Assembly: GCA_036503065.1 (NCBI GenBank)
Contig: DASXXM010000248.1
Location: 1-16,034, forward strand
DNA: 16,034 bases
DNA from: DATEPR01 sp036503065
Lineage (GTDB): Bacteria > Actinomycetota > Actinomycetes > Mycobacteriales > Pseudonocardiaceae
Direction: 5' to 3'
Of the stretch, positions 7,567-14,783 are shown piece by piece (within the stretch, counting starts at the first letter, position 1; each line of letters opens with the position of its first letter). A program made the translations under genes and the position numbers. The notes under the pieces were generated by a model. That model was not told the origin of the DNA. It saw only the letters and a list, made by a program, of their open reading frames with translations, and ran no database searches.

Positions 7567-8622
7567 TTAGTCCGGGACCACGAACTCGGCGCCGGCGGCC
7601 AGCGCCACCTCGGGCCCGAAGAGCCTGGCCGGGGTGAACGCGCCGGGGCGGCCCTCGCCCTTGGCGAGGCGCTGGGCCACCTCGGTGACGGCGCCGACCG
7701 TGAACGTCATGCCCTCGCCGGTACGCAGCCAGCCCTCACGCACGCGACCGGACGGCCATTCGACTCGGGCGCGGCCCCAGGACGATCGGCGCGGGCGCTC
7801 CTTGGCCGTGGTCGTCGTGATCCGGGCGAGCCGCCGAGTGGCGACGCCGGCCAGCCCGGGCACACGCAACACGCCACCGATCGCCGGCAGGGCCGCTCGC
7901 ACGGCCGGGTTGGCCGGGGCGAGAGCCGAGGCGCTGATCACCGACGGGGCACCGCTGGCCTGCCAGGCCGCGAAGAGTTCGCCGCTGGCCAGGGAAGCGG
8001 TGGTGACGATGTCCCCGTCGGGGGTGGTCAATCGCTCGGCGGCACCGCCGGCCCTGGCGCGTACCAGCCGGCCCTGCCGCACCTCGCGACCGCCGTCGAG
8101 CAACGCGTGCACGATGGTGGCGGCCAGGGCTTCGCCGAGGGCGCCGGGTTCGGTCGCGACGGACGCGACGGCGTCGACGCGTACTCGCGAAGGCTTTTCC
8201 TCGACCGCCAGCAGATGCAGCAGGATGCTCTCGGTCGCGAGCACGCCGAAGCCCGCCCCGCAGACCAGCGTGCGACCGGTCGCCGCCGCCTCGCGGTCCA
8301 TGCCGTGGAGCAGCTCGAACGCGCTCAGTTCGTTGGCGACGTCGACGTAGTGGGTGCCCGGCGGGCACGCCCGCGCGACCTGCGGCGCCGTGACCGCGAA
8401 CGGGCCCACCGTGTTGATCACGACGGTCGGCGCCTCGGTCGCCAGCCGCGCGCAGACCTCGTCCAGCGAGCCGGTCACCGCCCGGGCGTCCGGACTCACC
8501 TGGGCCAGCCGCTCCCGATTGCGGCCGGCCACCACCACTTCGGCGCCCGCCTGCCGCAGACGCACCACCGCCTCCCGGCCGACCCGTCCGGTCGCGCCGA
8601 GCACCCAGATCTCACCCGTCAT
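7567..8622 (-). CDS. Saccharopine-dehydrogenase-like NAD(P)-binding oxidoreductase
   Basis: The start is ATG at 8622-8620, with GGAGG (8632-8628) five bases upstream; a longer frame from 8646 lacks such a site. The 351-aa product opens directly with a Rossmann fold, IWVLGATGRVGREAVVRL, whose GATGRVG (9-15) is the dinucleotide loop. AGRNRERLAQV follows the second strand, the kind of Arg-containing loop that often favours NADP. NTVGPFAVTAPQVARAC and HYVDVANE are typical of the Sacchrp_dh_NADP family, which includes trans-acting enoyl reductases as well as many uncharacterised proteins. A lysine-pathway role is unlikely, since no lysine gene is nearby. The gene diverges from tetR at 8704 across a compact operator region, so it is probably the target of that repressor. 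It converges on GH115 with 44 bp between stops. Confidence 0.8.
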   Translation of the reverse strand: MTGEIWVLGATGRVGREAVVRLRQAGAEVVVAGRNRERLAQVSPDARAVTGSLDEVCARLATEAPTVVINTVGPFAVTAPQVARACPPGTHYVDVANELSAFELLHGMDREAAATGRTLVCGAGFGVLATESILLHLLAVEEKPSRVRVDAVASVATEPGALGEALAATIVHALLDGGREVRQGRLVRARAGGAAERLTTPDGDIVTTASLASGELFAAWQASGAPSVISASALAPANPAVRAALPAIGGVLRVPGLAGVATRRLARITTTTAKERPRRSSWGRARVEWPSGRVREGWLRTGEGMTFTVGAVTEVAQRLAKGEGRPGAFTPARLFGPEVALAAGAEFVVPD

Positions 8623-8641
8623 GTTCGCCTCCATCAGTAAT

Positions 8642-8685
8642 GGCACGTCGTGTCATCACTATGACACAGCACGGCACGACGTGCC
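8642..8685. promoter_or_regulatory. Double palindromic TetR-type operator
   Basis: The 81-bp gap between the divergent oxidoreductase and tetR genes is full of symmetry. GGCACG-A-CGTGCC (8673-8685) is a perfect 13-bp palindrome. GGCACG-T-CGTGTC (8642-8654) is a second copy with one mismatch, 31 bp away, about three helical turns. Between them GTGTCAT-CACT-ATGACAC (8650-8667) is a further perfect inverted repeat with 7-bp arms. This placement covers both promoters and is what a TetR dimer pair controlling its own gene and the divergent gene would need. Confidence 0.7.
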
Positions 8686-8690
8686 ATCAC

Positions 8691-8696
8691 TAGACT
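8691..8696 (+). promoter_or_regulatory. -10 box of a probably leaderless tetR transcript
   Basis: TAGACT fits the actinobacterial TANNNT -10 pattern and ends seven bases before the ATG at 8704, so transcription would begin at or next to the start codon. No Shine-Dalgarno sequence is visible upstream of that ATG. Both points suggest a leaderless mRNA, which is common in actinomycetes. No clear -35 box was found. Confidence 0.45.
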
Positions 8697-8703
8697 GTGC
8701 CGC

Positions 8704-9282
8704 ATGGGTCGATGGCAGCCGGGTGCGCGAGAACGCCTCGAGCAGGCCGCGCTCGATCTCTTCCTCGAGCAGGGCTTCACCGAGACCACCGTGCCGCAGA
8801 TCACGGCGCGGGCCGGCCTCACGACCCGTACGTTCTTCCGGCACTTCGCCGACAAGCGTGAGGTGCTGTTCGCCGGCGAGGAGCTGGTGCCCGAGCGGGT
8901 GGCCCGCCTCATGGCCGAGGCCCCGCCGTCGCTCGGCCCGATGGAACTGATCACCGAGGGTCTGGCCCCCAACGCGGCCAAGATCTTCGCGGGCCGCAGC
9001 CTCGACTACCTGCTACGCCGACGGGCCGTGATCGACGCCGAACCCGCCCTGCATGAGCGCGAGCTGCGCAAGTTCGCGCTGATGTCGAAGGCCCTGGAGC
9101 AGGGCTTCCGCGACCGCGGCGTCGACGACCTGACCGCCCAGTTGGCGGCCGAGATCGCCGTGACCACGTTCCGGATAGCGGTGACCCGCTGGCTCAACCA
9201 GCACGGCGACCCCGACCTCCCGGCCACCATCAACCAGACCCTGGCAGCAATGAGGCACCTGACGAATACGTCGTCGGCTTAA
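8704..9282 (+). CDS. TetR-family transcriptional regulator
   Basis: The 192-aa product has a standard TetR N-terminal DNA-binding domain. RERLEQAALDLFLEQGFTETTV (residues 9-30) is followed by the helix-turn-helix PQITARAGLTTRTFFRHFADKREVLF (31-56). The C-terminal ligand domain is typical in length, and LLRRRAVIDAEPALHERELRKFALM resembles the actinobacterial TetR group that often regulates redox or lipid enzymes. The ligand cannot be predicted. The gene is divergent from the saccharopine-dehydrogenase-like gene with palindromes between them, so autoregulation and control of that neighbour are the likely roles. It is followed by a strong hairpin at 9317. Confidence 0.9.
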   Translation: MGRWQPGARERLEQAALDLFLEQGFTETTVPQITARAGLTTRTFFRHFADKREVLFAGEELVPERVARLMAEAPPSLGPMELITEGLAPNAAKIFAGRSLDYLLRRRAVIDAEPALHERELRKFALMSKALEQGFRDRGVDDLTAQLAAEIAVTTFRIAVTRWLNQHGDPDLPATINQTLAAMRHLTNTSSA

Positions 9283-9316
9283 TGCCCCAAATCCCAGTAC
9301 GCGGTCTCTATCGTCA

Positions 9317-9357
9317 ACCTTGGGCTTCTCCATCGGGATGATGGAGAAGCCCAAGGT
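9317..9357. terminator. Strong hairpin between convergent tetR and CBM2 glycosidase genes
   Basis: Bases 9317-9334 and 9340-9357 are perfect reverse complements (18-bp stem) around the 5-base loop GGGAT. It lies 34 bp after the tetR stop and 13 bp after the stop of the convergent glycosidase gene. No T-tract follows on either strand, which is usual for actinomycete terminators. It can act in both directions. Confidence 0.85.
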
Positions 9358-9370
9358 GTGAGGGACCCGC

Positions 9371-11413
9371 TCAGGCCGTGTACGTGGTCGTGCAGACGGC
9401 CCCGTTGAGGCTGATGGCGGCCGGCGACGAATAGGCGCCGACGTTGCCACCGACGAACCCGATGGAAACCGAGTTGCCGCCGTTCGCGGCCAGCGCAGCG
9501 TCGAAGCTCACGCTGGTAGCTTGAACGGACTGACCATTGCTGGTCCAGTTGGCATTCCAGCCTGAACTGAAAGTCTCGCCGGAACTGGGGAACGCGAACG
9601 TCAGCGTCCAACCGTTGATCGGATTCGGACCGGTGTCGGTCACCGTCACGGCAGCCACGTAACCAGTCCCCCAGCCGGAAGTCACCCGATAGTCGACCGC
9701 GCAAGTACTGCTGGCCGGCGTACCGGTAGTCACCGTGACCGGAGCCGAGGAAGGCGACAGGTTCCCGAACTGATCGGTAGCCAGCACGTTGAGCGTATAA
9801 CCCGTGCCGGGATTCAGGTTGGCGATCGTCGCCGAGGTCGACGTGGACTCGGCGAGTAGCTCGCTGGTCGTGCCGAACTGACGCACGACCTCATACCGTG
9901 TGACGCTGCCACCGGTCGAAGGCGTCCAGTTCACCGTCGCGCCGGTGGCGGTCACCTGGGAAACCGAAGGGCTGCCGGGCGCGGTCAGCGAACTGGCACC
10001 GTTGCCGGACGGCGTGAGCACGACCGTCTCGATCGAGTACGGCGGCAGGGTCTGGCCGGCACTGCTGCCGACCGCGGCGGTGGTGATCGCGGACGCCTCG
10101 TCGCCATACGTATAGACAGTCGGGGTGGCGGTGCTCGGCGTGTAGCCGGCGTAGTGCAGGTTGACCGAGTAGGTGTTGCTCGGGTCCTTGTTCACCAGCA
10201 TGACCGCCAGGTCACCGTTTGCCTGCCGCACGGCATGTGCGGCGACCATCGACGTGGTCGTGCCGGCGCGCACCATCTGGTCGCCCGGCCGGCCGAGCTT
10301 GCTCAACATGCTGATCGCGTGATACGTCGGGAACGGGGTGTTCATGGCAGGCTCGCAGACCGAACCCACGCAGCCGCCGCTGGACAGGACTCCCCAGTCC
10401 TGGAAATCGGTGGCGCCGTCCGGTGCGGTGCTGATCGCGGTCGCGCCGTTGTGCGTGTCCCACCAGTCCACTGTGAACACACCCTGTTCGAGCGCGGTGA
10501 GGTAGGTGTCCGCGCCGAACAGGGCGTCGGGTTGGGTGTCCTCGCCAACGGCCGCGTTGACCTCGGTCAGGGCGATACCCAGTGGCGCTCCGGCGTACTT
10601 GGTGATCTCCTGGCGTAGTTGGGTCAATTCCCCGGTCAGCTGCGCCGGAACGGTGGTGCCGGCGCTGTTGGGATACCAGTGCACGATGACGAAGTCGATG
10701 GCGCTGCCGGCGATCGAGAGCACCGTGCGGTTCCAGTCGGCCGAGTCGCCGGCGGCCAGCACGCTGGCCGGCCAGTTGCCGGGCAGTGTCAGTACCGCGC
10801 CGATCTTGACGGTCGGGTCGACCGCCTTCATCGCGGACGCGTACTGGAGGACGTTGTTGGCGTACGTCGTGGGGCTCTTGCTCGCGTGGTTGTCGGCTTC
10901 CCAGTTGGCGCCGTAGTAACCGTTGCCGTAGTTCTCGTTGCCGATCTCCCAGTACTTCGCGCCGTAGCCCTTGGTCACGTTCGCGTACTGCACCCAGGCC
11001 GCCGCTTCCTGCGGGGTGCCGGTGCCGTAGTTCGCGATCAGGATCGGCTGCGCGCCGATCGTCTTGACTGTGCCCATGAATGCGTCGAAGTTCGTGCCGG
11101 GTGCGACGAAGCCGCCGGTCGCCGTGTTGTCCTGCCAGTGGTAGATGTCGCCGTAGGAACCGCCGGGGTACCTCAGCATCCCGATGCCGGCCTGCCCGAG
11201 CAGGCTCTGCACCGCGGGCACGTTCATCTGGCTGTCCCACACCGCACTGTTCAGGCCGTACCCGGTGGCCGGAATGGTGCCGAGACCCTCGTTCGCGTTG
11301 ACCGTCACGTCGACGGATGGGCCGCTCGTCGCGACCGCCGCACCGGGTTGGGCGAATCCCAGACACAGTGCCAACGCGCCTAGGACGGCAAGCGTCCGGC
11401 TCCTGGGGATCAC
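9371..11413 (-). CDS. Secreted clan GH-A glycosidase (arabinofuranosidase-like) with FnIII and CBM2
   Basis: The start is GTG at 11413-11411, with GGAAGGAG (11427-11420) six bases upstream. The product is 680 aa. Residues 1-28 are a Sec signal peptide. The catalytic barrel (about 33-400) has the clan GH-A signatures: YWEIGNENYG with Glu160 as likely acid/base and ALTEVNA with Glu284 as likely nucleophile. RYPGGSYGD (81-89) resembles the GH51 alpha-L-arabinofuranosidase group. A beta-sandwich follows to about 468. Residues 479-563 are a fibronectin type III module and 571-674 a CBM2, with bracketing Cys571 and Cys674 and Trp581, Trp602 and Trp619 as candidate binding-face residues. Homologues are often named cellulose-binding protein. 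The protein probably docks on plant cell walls and removes arabinose or cuts glucan or xylan. The GH family number is uncertain. Confidence 0.85.
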   Translation of the reverse strand: MIPRSRTLAVLGALALCLGFAQPGAAVATSGPSVDVTVNANEGLGTIPATGYGLNSAVWDSQMNVPAVQSLLGQAGIGMLRYPGGSYGDIYHWQDNTATGGFVAPGTNFDAFMGTVKTIGAQPILIANYGTGTPQEAAAWVQYANVTKGYGAKYWEIGNENYGNGYYGANWEADNHASKSPTTYANNVLQYASAMKAVDPTVKIGAVLTLPGNWPASVLAAGDSADWNRTVLSIAGSAIDFVIVHWYPNSAGTTVPAQLTGELTQLRQEITKYAGAPLGIALTEVNAAVGEDTQPDALFGADTYLTALEQGVFTVDWWDTHNGATAISTAPDGATDFQDWGVLSSGGCVGSVCEPAMNTPFPTYHAISMLSKLGRPGDQMVRAGTTTSMVAAHAVRQANGDLAVMLVNKDPSNTYSVNLHYAGYTPSTATPTVYTYGDEASAITTAAVGSSAGQTLPPYSIETVVLTPSGNGASSLTAPGSPSVSQVTATGATVNWTPSTGGSVTRYEVVRQFGTTSELLAESTSTSATIANLNPGTGYTLNVLATDQFGNLSPSSAPVTVTTGTPASSTCAVDYRVTSGWGTGYVAAVTVTDTGPNPINGWTLTFAFPSSGETFSSGWNANWTSNGQSVQATSVSFDAALAANGGNSVSIGFVGGNVGAYSSPAAISLNGAVCTTTYTA

Positions 11414-11449
11414 GTTGTGCTCCTTCCGGATGCGGTCATGGGCAACGGG

Positions 11450-11479
11450 ATCGTGGCGCCGCACGGCAAGGAGGGTCAA
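11450..11479 (-). promoter_or_regulatory. Candidate promoter of the CBM2 glycosidase gene
   Basis: On the minus strand TTGACC (11479-11474) and CACGAT (11455-11450) are separated by 18 bases, a reasonable vegetative -35/-10 pair. This would give a leader of roughly 30 bases before the GTG at 11413. The -10 match is moderate and such pairs occur by chance in GC-rich DNA. Confidence 0.3.
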
Positions 11480-11518
11480 TCACTACTCGAATGACCTGCG
11501 GTGACTCCGGTGAACACC

Positions 11519-11531
11519 TGAAACTTCCATG
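11519..11531 (+). promoter_or_regulatory. Shared 13-bp element TGAAACTTCCATG upstream of the CBM2 glycosidase gene
   Basis: This 13-mer differs from the element at 1483-1495 by a single base and keeps the TGAAA-N-TTCCA core. It lies 105 bp before the glycosidase start, on the opposite strand, and just after the iclR stop. It is about 40 bp upstream of the candidate -35 box, so it could be an activator site, or the true promoter may lie closer to it. Confidence 0.4.
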
Positions 11532-11543
11532 CCACGGGCCGGT

Positions 11544-12344
11544 TCAGCCCTCGACCACCGCGATGGGGCGAGCCGCCCAGGTCGCCCAGTCGGCACTGAT
11601 CGCGCTGGCCGTCCGTAGCAGCGGCGGCAGGTGGTGTGTCACGAGGTGGTCAACGGTGGTTTCGGCGGCGTGTGCGTTGACGTTGACGGCGGCGATCGGG
11701 TGGCCGTGGCCGTCGCGGATGGGGGCGGCGATGGAGCGGATGCCCAGTGCCAGTTCCTGGTCGGTGACCGCCCAGCCCTTGGCGCGGACGTCGCGCAGGG
11801 TCCGGTCCAGTTCGTCGGGTGCCGGGACTCGGTGGGGGGTGACGCCTGCGCGGCTGGGGGTGGTGAGGACCCGGTCCAGTTCGGTGCTGTCGAGTGCGGC
11901 CAGCAGGATCTTGCCCAGTGAGGTCTGGACGGCCGGGAAGCGGGTGCCGATGGTCACCGCGAGGGAGACGAGTTTCGGCACGGCCACGCGGGCGACGTAG
12001 ACGATGTCGGAGCCGTCGAGTTGCGCGATCGAGCACGACTCGTTGGTCTGCGCGACGAGCAGGCGCAGGTGGGGTTCGGCGAGTTCCCAGAGGTTGCGGG
12101 AGCCGATGTAGGCCATGCCGAGTTCGAGCACCCGGGGGGTGAGTGTGAATCCGGCCTCCTCGCCGCGGACGTATCCGAGTTCCGCCAACGTGATCAGGAT
12201 GCGGCGGGCGGTCGGGCGGGCAAGGCCGGTCCGGGCGGCGACCTCGCTCAGCGTCATGTGCGGCCGGCCGGGCTGGAAACCGCGGAGCACGTCGAGTCCG
12301 CGCGCGAGGGCCTCGACGAAGTCCGGGTTGGTGTCCCTGCTCAT
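11544..12344 (-). CDS. IclR-family regulator, PcaR/PobR type
   Basis: The chosen ATG (12344-12342) overlaps the stop of the upstream amidohydrolase gene by one base (TGATG) and gives 266 aa; a longer frame would add an unrelated Pro/Arg-rich head. Residues 8-70 are the IclR winged helix domain (DFVEALARGLDVLRGF, then MTLSEVAARTGLARPTARRILITLAELGYV). Residues 80-255 are the effector domain, with IAQLDGSDIVYVARVAVPKLVSLAV and RFPAVQTSLGKILLAAL. These stretches closely resemble the PcaR/PcaU/PobR branch, which senses aromatic acids or ring-cleavage products and usually activates catabolic genes. Position at the end of the dioxygenase operon supports control of this locus. The inverted repeats at 14665 and 14741 are the likely binding sites. 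Confidence 0.9.
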   Translation of the reverse strand: MSRDTNPDFVEALARGLDVLRGFQPGRPHMTLSEVAARTGLARPTARRILITLAELGYVRGEEAGFTLTPRVLELGMAYIGSRNLWELAEPHLRLLVAQTNESCSIAQLDGSDIVYVARVAVPKLVSLAVTIGTRFPAVQTSLGKILLAALDSTELDRVLTTPSRAGVTPHRVPAPDELDRTLRDVRAKGWAVTDQELALGIRSIAAPIRDGHGHPIAAVNVNAHAAETTVDHLVTHHLPPLLRTASAISADWATWAARPIAVVEG

Positions 12345-13783
12345 CACTCGTCCCGCTGCACGGCTACGCCGGGACCCCGGTAGTCGGTGTAGGTGTACGG
12401 GTTGGGGATTCGTTCGGTGTCCGGGATCTCCGGGCACATGCACTGCTGCCAGGCCGACTCGCCGATCTCGCGCCGGGCGAACTCGACGGTGTCGGCCACC
12501 GCGCTACGGGCCCGATCGAGATCGATGCCGACCAGTTCGTGCTGGTATTTGACCAGTTTGCCGTTGACCAGCACCGTGTCGACATCGCCGCGGCCTGCCT
12601 GGAACACGACGTGGCCGAATGGGTTGAGGATGGGGAACATCGCGGGTGAGCGGTCGTTCTTGATCAGCACCAGGTCGGCCTGCTTGCCGGGGGTGATGGA
12701 GCCGACGACGTGGTCGAGGCCGAGCGCCCGTGCGCCGCCCATGGTCGCCCAGTCCACGACCTGTTCGGCGCGCAGCTTGTGGTGCACGACCGTCTCGCGC
12801 GCCGCGTGCGCCGCCAGGTGCTCGCGGGAGCGGTCGGCCGACAGCGTCGACCGCATCGCGGCGAAGAGGTCACCACTCCACCACACGCTGGTGTCCATGG
12901 AAAGCGAGGCGGGAATGCCGAAGCGGCGCAGTTGCCAGCTCGGCGGGTAGCCCTGGCCCGCGCTCTGCTCGCTCTCGGTCGAGAGCGACACGCTGCCGCC
13001 GGAGGCCGCGATGCGCTGGTAGGAATCGTCGCTGAGGCTGCTCGCGTGCACGTAGGTGACCTTCGGGGTCATCACGCCGTGGTCCCACATGAGCCGGATG
13101 CTGTCGTCGCCGGTCGCGCCCCAGACCCCGGCGTGGGTGGTCACCGGCAGGTCCAGTTCCCTTGCGGCGTCGAACGCGCCCCGCTCGGGGAACGCGGCGT
13201 CGCCGGTGACGTCGAAGGCGAGTTGCAGGCCGAGCAGGTCGTCGCGCGAGGTGAAGTGACGGTCGACGAAGGCACGGAACTCCGGCGAGTTCGCCCATTC
13301 CCACGGCGCGCCGAGCAGGTTGCCGTAGGCGAGCACGAACCGGCCGGGAGTCGAGCGCAGCGCCTCGACGGCGGCGTCGCCGTGCTCCGTGGTGCGCAGG
13401 CCGTGGGACCAGTCGAGCGTCGTGGTGACACCGGCGTCCAGCGCCTCGACGGCGGAGAGCAGGTTGCCCGCGTAGACGTCCTGCGGGCGGAAGATCTTGC
13501 CCCAGTTGAGGTAGTAGAAGACGAAGTACTGCGACAGCGTCCAGTCGGCGCCGAACCCGCGCAGCGCGGTCTGCCACATGTGGCGGTGGGTGTCGATCAT
13601 GCCCGGCATCAGGATCCCGCCGGTCGAGTCGATCACCGTTGTGTCGTCGGGGGCCGGCAGGTGGTGCCCGACCTGCTCGATGCGGGTGCCACGGACGAGT
13701 ACGTCGCCGCCGTCGAGCACGCCGATGGCCGGATCCATGGACAGCACGGTGGCGTTGCGGAACAGGAGATCTTGGCTGGTCAT
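12344..13783 (-). CDS. Amidohydrolase, TRZ/ATZ-type
   Basis: The 479-aa product has a complete metal-dependent amidohydrolase pattern. Residues 1-60 and about 365-420 form the composite beta-sandwich (ADLVLIKND, VDTVLVNGKLV). The metal and active-site residues are HRH (His66, His68), THAG (His217), VHAS (His246) and MDTS (Asp297), with TESEQSAGQGYPP (269-281) before the last one. This arrangement, with no carboxylated Lys seen, belongs to the group of mononuclear hydrolases and deaminases that includes TrzN/AtzA, guanine deaminase and SAH deaminase. The substrate is probably an amino- or amide-bearing ring or its cleavage product. It is translated 4 bp after the dioxygenase stop and overlaps iclR. 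Its ribosome site is weak, suggesting coupling. Confidence 0.88.
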   Translation of the reverse strand: MTSQDLLFRNATVLSMDPAIGVLDGGDVLVRGTRIEQVGHHLPAPDDTTVIDSTGGILMPGMIDTHRHMWQTALRGFGADWTLSQYFVFYYLNWGKIFRPQDVYAGNLLSAVEALDAGVTTTLDWSHGLRTTEHGDAAVEALRSTPGRFVLAYGNLLGAPWEWANSPEFRAFVDRHFTSRDDLLGLQLAFDVTGDAAFPERGAFDAARELDLPVTTHAGVWGATGDDSIRLMWDHGVMTPKVTYVHASSLSDDSYQRIAASGGSVSLSTESEQSAGQGYPPSWQLRRFGIPASLSMDTSVWWSGDLFAAMRSTLSADRSREHLAAHAARETVVHHKLRAEQVVDWATMGGARALGLDHVVGSITPGKQADLVLIKNDRSPAMFPILNPFGHVVFQAGRGDVDTVLVNGKLVKYQHELVGIDLDRARSAVADTVEFARREIGESAWQQCMCPEIPDTERIPNPYTYTDYRGPGVAVQRDE

Positions 13784-13787
13784 GGTT

Positions 13788-14639
13788 TCACCGTGCCGCT
13801 AGTACGAAGTCGAAGCTGGCGTGCTGGAAGGGGCGGTCGAGGGTGCTGCCGTCCGGCGCGGGGCCGGGCGGGCATTCGGTGAAGGGGACGACGAGGGCGT
13901 CCTTGGTGCCGAACACGACGTCGCTGTCGAGATAGGGCGTGTTCGCCGGGAACACGTGGGTGATCAGCTTTCGGTAGCCGGGCTCGTCGATCATGAAGTG
14001 GACGTGCGCCGGGCGGAACGGGCTGATCGCCGTCCGTGCCATGAGTTGGCCGACCGGGCCGTCCAGGGGGATGGTGTAGCCGAGCGGCGTGATGGTGCGG
14101 ACGCAGTAGCTGCCGTCATCGCGAGCCCGGTATTTCGCCCTCAGTCGGGCTTCGTCGATCTCGGGCAGCTGTGCTTCGTAGTTGCCGTCCGCGTCGGCCT
14201 GCCAGACGTCGAGAACCGCGGCCGGGATCGGCTTGCCGTCGGTGTCGGTGACCCTGCCGGTGAGGAACAGTGGTGTGCCGGCGATCCCGTCGGACATGTC
14301 GTACCCGAACTCGGCGGCCGGGGAGCCGTCGATGTGGAACGGCCCGAGCACGGTGGCCGGGGTTGCCTTGTCCGAGAACTGGTTGTTGAGCTGGACGACC
14401 AGTGCGGACAGGCCGAGTACGTCCGAGGTGAGGATGAACTCCTGCCGCCTGTCGTCGGTGATCCGGCCCGCCGCGGCCAGCCAGTCCATGATCGCCGCCC
14501 ATTCCTGTTCGGTGAGCCGGACCTGCCGGGCGAAGGCATGCAGGTGGCGCACCAGCGCGGTCATCAGCTCGGCGAGGCGTGGTGTGTGCGCGCTGCCCCA
14601 GCGTTGGAGTGCGAGTTGGGTGACGTTGTCCTCATCCAC
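13788..14639 (-). CDS. Intradiol ring-cleavage dioxygenase (catechol/hydroxyquinol type)
   Basis: GTG at 14639-14637 is chosen because AGGA lies five bases upstream and because the inverted repeat at 14665 then falls outside the gene; upstream starts at 14696 or 14768 would place it inside. The 283-aa product is the usual length. Residues 1-100 are the helical N-terminal dimerisation domain of catechol and hydroxyquinol 1,2-dioxygenases (LTEQEWAAIMDWL). The catalytic beta-sandwich carries the iron(III) ligands Tyr154 (DGNYE), Tyr188 (LGYTIPLDGPVG), His212 and His214 (RPAHVHFMI). It should cleave a vicinal diol ring between the hydroxyls to give a muconate-type acid. DVWQADADGNY resembles hydroxyquinol dioxygenases more than catechol ones, but the substrate is open. 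It is the first gene of the leftward operon. Confidence 0.9.
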   Translation of the reverse strand: MDEDNVTQLALQRWGSAHTPRLAELMTALVRHLHAFARQVRLTEQEWAAIMDWLAAAGRITDDRRQEFILTSDVLGLSALVVQLNNQFSDKATPATVLGPFHIDGSPAAEFGYDMSDGIAGTPLFLTGRVTDTDGKPIPAAVLDVWQADADGNYEAQLPEIDEARLRAKYRARDDGSYCVRTITPLGYTIPLDGPVGQLMARTAISPFRPAHVHFMIDEPGYRKLITHVFPANTPYLDSDVVFGTKDALVVPFTECPPGPAPDGSTLDRPFQHASFDFVLAAR

Positions 14640-14664
14640 GAGCTTCCTCGATCCTGGCTCATCG

Positions 14665-14682
14665 AGCGGACAACTGTCCGCT
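14665..14682. promoter_or_regulatory. Operator-like inverted repeat of the dioxygenase operon
   Basis: AGCGGACA-AC-TGTCCGCT has perfect 8-bp arms and ends exactly 25 bases from the chosen dioxygenase start (14639). It shares the core GCGGAC-4-GTCCGC with the repeat at 14741-14758. It is likely bound by the IclR protein encoded in the same operon. Confidence 0.7.
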
Positions 14683-14740
14683 GTGCGGTTCCACATTGTT
14701 GACCCGCCCGTTTCGCTGCGCAAGACTCCAAGTCGGCACT

Positions 14741-14758
14741 CGCGGACATAAGTCCGCG
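14741..14758. promoter_or_regulatory. Operator-like inverted repeat of the CoA-transferase operon
   Basis: CGCGGAC-ATAA-GTCCGCG has perfect 7-bp arms and ends exactly 25 bases before the chosen CoA-transferase start (14784). A further half-site, CGGACAAC (14762-14769), follows and is identical to bases 14667-14674 of the other repeat. The centres of the two palindromes are 76 bp apart. Confidence 0.7.
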
Positions 14759-14783
14759 TGCCGGACAACGAGAGAGGGTGCCG

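Noticed and set aside
7523..7575. GGACAGTTAGTCC (7561-7573) as a third operator of the GCGGAC/GTCCGC type
   Set aside because: The spacer is one base too long, the outer bases do not match, and it overlaps the 3' end of the oxidoreductase gene away from any promoter.
12710..13882. 390-codon plus-strand frame across the amidohydrolase and dioxygenase genes
   Set aside because: It crosses the junction of two real minus-strand genes and has the Arg/Val/Gly-rich look of a shadow frame.
14640..14768. Longer dioxygenase starts at 14768 or 14696
   Set aside because: They would add residues with no family match, lack a good ribosome site, and put the operator repeat (and for 14768 both repeats) inside the coding sequence.
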